A DNA stretch of 8,436 nucleotides from JBBRYB01 sp038238115. Lineage in GTDB: Bacteria > Actinomycetota > Actinomycetes > Propionibacteriales > Nocardioidaceae. Made by a program: the position numbers and the translations under genes. This document shows, in pieces, positions 6,300-8,436 of this stretch. The notes beneath the pieces were generated by a model that saw nothing but the letters and a program-made list of their open reading frames with translations, searched no databases and had not been told where the DNA came from. Positions within the stretch are counted from its first letter, which is position 1. The number at the start of each line of letters is the position of its first letter. The DNA is taken from NCBI GenBank assembly GCA_038238115.1, contig JBBRYB010000105.1:1-8436 (forward strand), written 5' to 3'.

Positions 6300-6635
6300 A
6301 TGCTGCGAGTCGCCCTTCGCGGGTTGCAGGACCACCTCGCACGGCTGCTTCTCACCGCCTTCGCCGTGATCCTCGGCGTCTCCTTCGTGACGGGCACTTT
6401 CGTCCTCCGAGGCAGCATCGAAAGCACGCTGAACGGTCTACCCACTCAAGCGTCGAGGGGGATCGATGTCTCTGTGCGCGGAGTCGACGCGAACACGTCA
6501 CCGCTGGCCCCGCCACTCGCCGCCGTCCCGCCGAGCCTGGTCGGTACCCTCGACCACGTCCCAGGCGTCGCCCGCGTGCTCCCCAACCTCCGAGGAACAG
6601 CCCTGATCGCGGGCCGAGACAAATCTCATCTGTGA
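6300..6635 (+). pseudogene. FtsX/MacB-type ABC permease, N-terminal fragment
   Basis: The 111-residue reading opens MLRVALRGLQDHLARLLL and one transmembrane helix (about 12-35, ending GVSFVTGTFVL), then a periplasmic-side stretch with SIESTLNGL, GIDVSVRG and VPGVARVLPNLRGTALIAGRD. This is the start of the MacB_PCD/FtsX permease that partners the preceding ATPase in actinobacterial lipoprotein or drug exporters, normally several hundred to over 800 residues. Here similarity stops at about 6620 and a TGA ends the frame at 6635; nothing downstream resembles the rest. TGA-C-ATG spacing with the ATPase shows the original operon arrangement. The break looks like a deletion or rearrangement endpoint rather than a single nonsense change. 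Confidence 0.82.
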
Positions 6636-6993
6636 TGCTCCGGGACGCGTGTACGACACGCGGACGCATGCCTCTGAAAGCAGAGCTAGCCCCGGGCTAG
6701 CCATCCCGAGGGCGACGGCCGCCGGTACAGCTGCACGGTTGCAGGTCCCCGCCGCCACGGTGGTGCGAAGTAGCGGAAGGGTCGTGGGCGCTAGGTCGGC
6801 GGGATGCGGGCTGACGAAACGACCCTCGACGGCGGACAAGGTTCGAGCGACTCCCACGGGCAAGGGCCGGAGGCCCCACCATGATTGAGACGCCAGCCGT
6901 CGCGTTACGCAACATCTCGATGTTTCGGCTCATACATGCGGTCGATCCGCCGCATGCGTGGAACGTGGCCGCGAAAGCCTCAGGTGTAGCGGA
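6636..6993. other. Non-coding stretch after the permease break
   Basis: No recognisable protein is encoded in these 358 bp on either strand. It holds a 17-bp palindrome at 6685-6701 and, at 6869-6873, GGAGG placed 7 nt before an ATG at 6881; the frame from that ATG opens MIETPAVALRNIS, which resembles an ABC ATPase N-terminus, but then becomes the antisense of the DUF4389 gene. Confidence 0.5.
6685..6701. repeat. Perfect palindrome, 8-bp arms around one base
   Basis: GCTAGCCC, a single C, then GGGCTAGC. No T tract follows on either strand, so it is not a typical terminator. It may be a protein-binding site or a by-product of rearrangement. Confidence 0.5.
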
Positions 6994-7653
6994 TTACGAC
7001 GAGAAGCTGAACGGGGGATACCGGTCCGTGACCAGGACGAAGGCGTACGCGATCACCCGATTCTGCCAGCGCATGACGCCTAGCACGAAGTCGAACATCC
7101 CCCTCGGATATTTGCCGGTGAAAAGGATGGCGAACCAGGCGATGATGACCACGACGACCGCCGCGATATCCAGGAAGATCAGCACAATGAAGTGTGGAAT
7201 GGCCAGGAACCACTTCACCAGCGGCAGCCACCGGTTCAGGTCGCGTTCCGCGTCGGGGTAGGGGTAGGCGAGATGCACCGACTGGTCCTCGTCGGTGGAC
7301 GGGTACCGGTCATCCATCAGTGCCAGGTAGACACCGACGCGGTTCCCGAACCGCTGCAGCTCGAGGTTCCAGTCGAACCACCAGCGCGGATACTTCTGCC
7401 GGAACAGGATCATCAGCAATGGACCGAGGACGAGCAGGCCACCAGCCCCAGTCGCCATCTCCGACGTCCTGCCGCCTGCTGACCCCTGCCACGTTCCACC
7501 CGACACCACGCCAAACACGATCACTGCGGGGATCACCGTGATGATGCGGAAGGCCGTCGTCAGCCGATTTAGTGCCCGATCGGGAAAGTCGACTGAGAAC
7601 TGAACCGGGTGGGCCGACGTCGGTGGAATTGCCGCGTCCTGCGAACCGCTCAT
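6994..7653 (-). CDS. DUF4389 domain-containing membrane protein with duplicated halves
   Basis: The 219-residue protein starts at ATG 7653 with a weak AGG about 7 nt upstream. Hydrophobic segments lie near residues 34-54, 68-84 and 146-178. DUF4389 features appear in the second half: AIPHFIVLIF (151-160), WFAILFTGKYPR (173-184) and YAFVLVTDRYPPF. The first half repeats the plan: KYPRWWFD at 87-94 to DRYP at 115-118 aligns with KYPRGMFD at 181-188 to DRYP at 210-213, with NRV and a Tyr between them in both. The function of DUF4389 proteins is unknown; they are small inner-membrane proteins. The gene is intact although it lies between the broken exporter and mobile-element debris, and it points back toward the broken permease. 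The family call is good; nothing shows a link with the sulfur genes. Confidence 0.85.
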   Translation of the reverse strand: MSGSQDAAIPPTSAHPVQFSVDFPDRALNRLTTAFRIITVIPAVIVFGVVSGGTWQGSAGGRTSEMATGAGGLLVLGPLLMILFRQKYPRWWFDWNLELQRFGNRVGVYLALMDDRYPSTDEDQSVHLAYPYPDAERDLNRWLPLVKWFLAIPHFIVLIFLDIAAVVVVIIAWFAILFTGKYPRGMFDFVLGVMRWQNRVIAYAFVLVTDRYPPFSFSS

Positions 7654-7847
7654 GGGCGCCTACGCTAGTGGAAGCGCCACGCAGAAGTCATCTCGTGGTA
7701 GACGCCGCGCGAATGTCCGGGATCGCGGGAGGGTCCTGCGGCGGGCTGAGGCGATGCTGCGGTGGCCGTTCAGGCTCGCCGCTGATGTCCGGTACAGCCG
7801 GCCGCGGCCTCTGCACGCCGCCGCCCGTTTGAGACTGCCGACCAGCC

Positions 7848-8039
7848 GGGCTGGACAGCAGCGACAAACGCGAATGCTGCCTCGTTGCGGATCAGGCGGG
7901 CGTTGTCGCCTGCGGTGGCCAGAAACTGGCCTGCGATGACGGGCCCCGCTCCCGTACGGCCGACCAGTCCCGTGCCGTAGAGCAGACCAACGCTCGATCC
8001 GCCGATTTGAGCGGCTTGATCGCCTCGTCGTGCGCAACG
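7848..8039 (-). mobile_element. IS110-family transposase remnant (Transposase_20 region)
   Basis: The minus-strand reading contains GRTGAGPVIAGQFLATAGDN, then RLIRNEAAFAFVAAVQP. This matches the conserved Transposase_20 part of IS110/IS116 transposases, whose usual text is G-G-G-x3-AxxL-x-T-AGDN-x4-R-x-EAAFA-x5-V-x-P. The preceding helix (LRCARRGDQAAQ) also fits. After about 7848 the frame no longer matches. Another frame at about 7745-7800 may hold a worn copy of the HRLNRGGDR block (as HRLSPPQD). The N-terminal RuvC-like DEDD part and both ends are missing, so it cannot transpose. It is a scar from an old insertion. Confidence 0.65.
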
Positions 8040-8133
8040 AAGGTGGTCAACGAGCAACCAATTGGCGGGACTGCTTAGGGACATGACCTCTGGGTCGATG
8101 GTCAAGAGGTCGCCCGATCCGGCTTCCGTAGAT

Positions 8134-8160
8134 CTTCGCCAGCCTTCGCTGAATCTTCGC
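8134..8160 (+). repeat. CTTCGC tandem motif, copy 1
   Basis: CTTCGC occurs at 8134, 8144 and 8155, about one helical turn apart. The block TTCGCC-xxCx-TTCGCTGA within it recurs at 8415-8432. The last CTTCGC is half of the palindrome CTTCGCGAAG at 8155-8164. Confidence 0.55.
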
Positions 8161-8228
8161 GAAGAGGCCCGTCTCGGCCCCTCTCGCGGCAATGTCCGCA
8201 GACGTGGTGCGGACACCGAACGCCAGAA

Positions 8229-8256
8229 CCGGGCCCGTGGTGACCCACGAACCCGG
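8229..8256 (+). terminator. Hairpin followed by a T-rich stretch, possible terminator
   Basis: CCGGG (8229-8233) pairs with CCCGG (8252-8256) and CGTGG (8236-8240) with CCACG (8245-8249), with a two-by-two internal loop and a TGAC loop. On the plus strand a T-rich run (CTTTCTTTT) follows after about 7 nt. No plus-strand gene is seen to end here, so it may belong to lost DNA. Confidence 0.4.
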
Positions 8257-8273
8257 CCCTGCACTTTCTTTTG

Positions 8274-8315
8274 TAGCGGGGGCAGGATTTGAACTTGCGA
8301 CCTCTGGGTTACGAG
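8274..8315 (-). other. 3' half of a tRNA gene, probable attachment-site scar
   Basis: The 42 bases fit tRNA positions 32-73: a seven-base anticodon loop with CGT at 34-36, the variable region AGGTC, a T arm with GTTCAAATC, and an acceptor strand CCCCGCT followed by A. The 5' half is missing: no AGCGGGG acceptor strand and no D arm precede it. The 3' text resembles elongator tRNA-Met, where the anticodon would be CAT. One A-C mismatch sits in the T stem. tRNA-targeting integrases leave exactly such 3' halves at the far end of an integrated element. It is not a working tRNA gene. Confidence 0.6.
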
Positions 8316-8338
8316 TGCCGTACCACGCTCACACACTA

Positions 8339-8399
8339 ACTCACATTCCACTCGACTCCCGCCTGCTCTGAGGGTAAAGTCGCAGGTCAGACTCACATT
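8339..8399 (+). repeat. Direct repeat ACTCACATT, two copies
   Basis: ACTCACATT is at 8339-8347 and again at 8391-8399, with a shorter CTCACA at 8328-8333. They lie just beyond the tRNA half and could be integrase arm-type sites, which is inference. Confidence 0.4.
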
Positions 8400-8413
8400 G
8401 AGTTTACGCCAAC

Positions 8414-8436
8414 CTTCGCCGACGTTCGCTGACTTC
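8414..8436 (+). repeat. CTTCGC tandem motif, copy 2
   Basis: CTTCGC at 8414, GTTCGC at 8424 and CTTC at the window end repeat the arrangement seen at 8134-8160; 15 of 18 aligned bases agree. The copies bracket the tRNA half. Confidence 0.5.

Noticed and set aside
6498..6863. 121-codon minus-strand frame
   Set aside because: It partly overlaps the permease fragment in antisense and shows no domain I recognise.
8274..8345. Complete tRNA gene
   Set aside because: No 5' acceptor strand or D arm pairs with the visible 3' half, and the anticodon stem is mismatched.
7770..8396. 208-codon minus-strand frame as a protein
   Set aside because: Its start is translation of the tRNA half (SQVQILPP is a typical artefact of that) and only a later part resembles IS110 transposase; there is no single gene here.

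Overview
The window is high-G+C DNA with GTG and TTG starts, purine-rich ribosome binding sites and protein families typical of Actinomycetota. The exact genus cannot be read from the sequence. No rRNA gene, complete tRNA, CRISPR array or intact transposase is visible.

Layout. (1) 46-129, plus strand: a 27-residue membrane miniprotein with a strong ribosome binding site. (2) 296-3233, minus strand: an intact, tightly packed sulfur gene cluster, in transcription order DUF302 protein, CsoR/CstR-family repressor, sulfide:quinone-oxidoreductase-like flavoprotein, single-cysteine DsrC/TusE protein and DsrE2-type protein. (3) 3278-5115, minus strand: two genes each broken by one frameshift at a C run (SRPBCC-like, and a conserved hypothetical) and an intact DUF998 membrane protein, all oriented into the sulfur cluster. 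(4) 5499-6635, plus strand: a decayed LolD/MacB-type ABC exporter, with an ATPase carrying seven indels and one nonsense change, followed by a permease cut off after about 110 residues. (5) 6994-7653, minus strand: an intact DUF4389 membrane protein with an internal duplication. (6) 7654-8436: degenerate mobile DNA, with an IS110-type transposase remnant, a 3' half tRNA that looks like an attachment-site scar, a hairpin and short direct repeats.

How the parts fit. The sulfur cluster reads as a reactive-sulfur handling module. The flavoprotein would oxidise sulfide or accept sulfane sulfur, DsrE2 and the DsrC/TusE-like protein would relay it on cysteines, and the regulator has the two cysteines but not the copper-ligand histidine, as expected for a persulfide sensor. 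A nest of CGGGAC inverted half-sites lies just upstream of the flavoprotein gene and is a plausible operator. No dsrAB, sulfur dioxygenase, rhodanese or TusA gene is visible here, so the end acceptor is unknown. The rest of the window looks like an eroding accessory region: the sulfur cluster shows no broken frame over about 3 kb, while four of the six longer genes beyond it are damaged.
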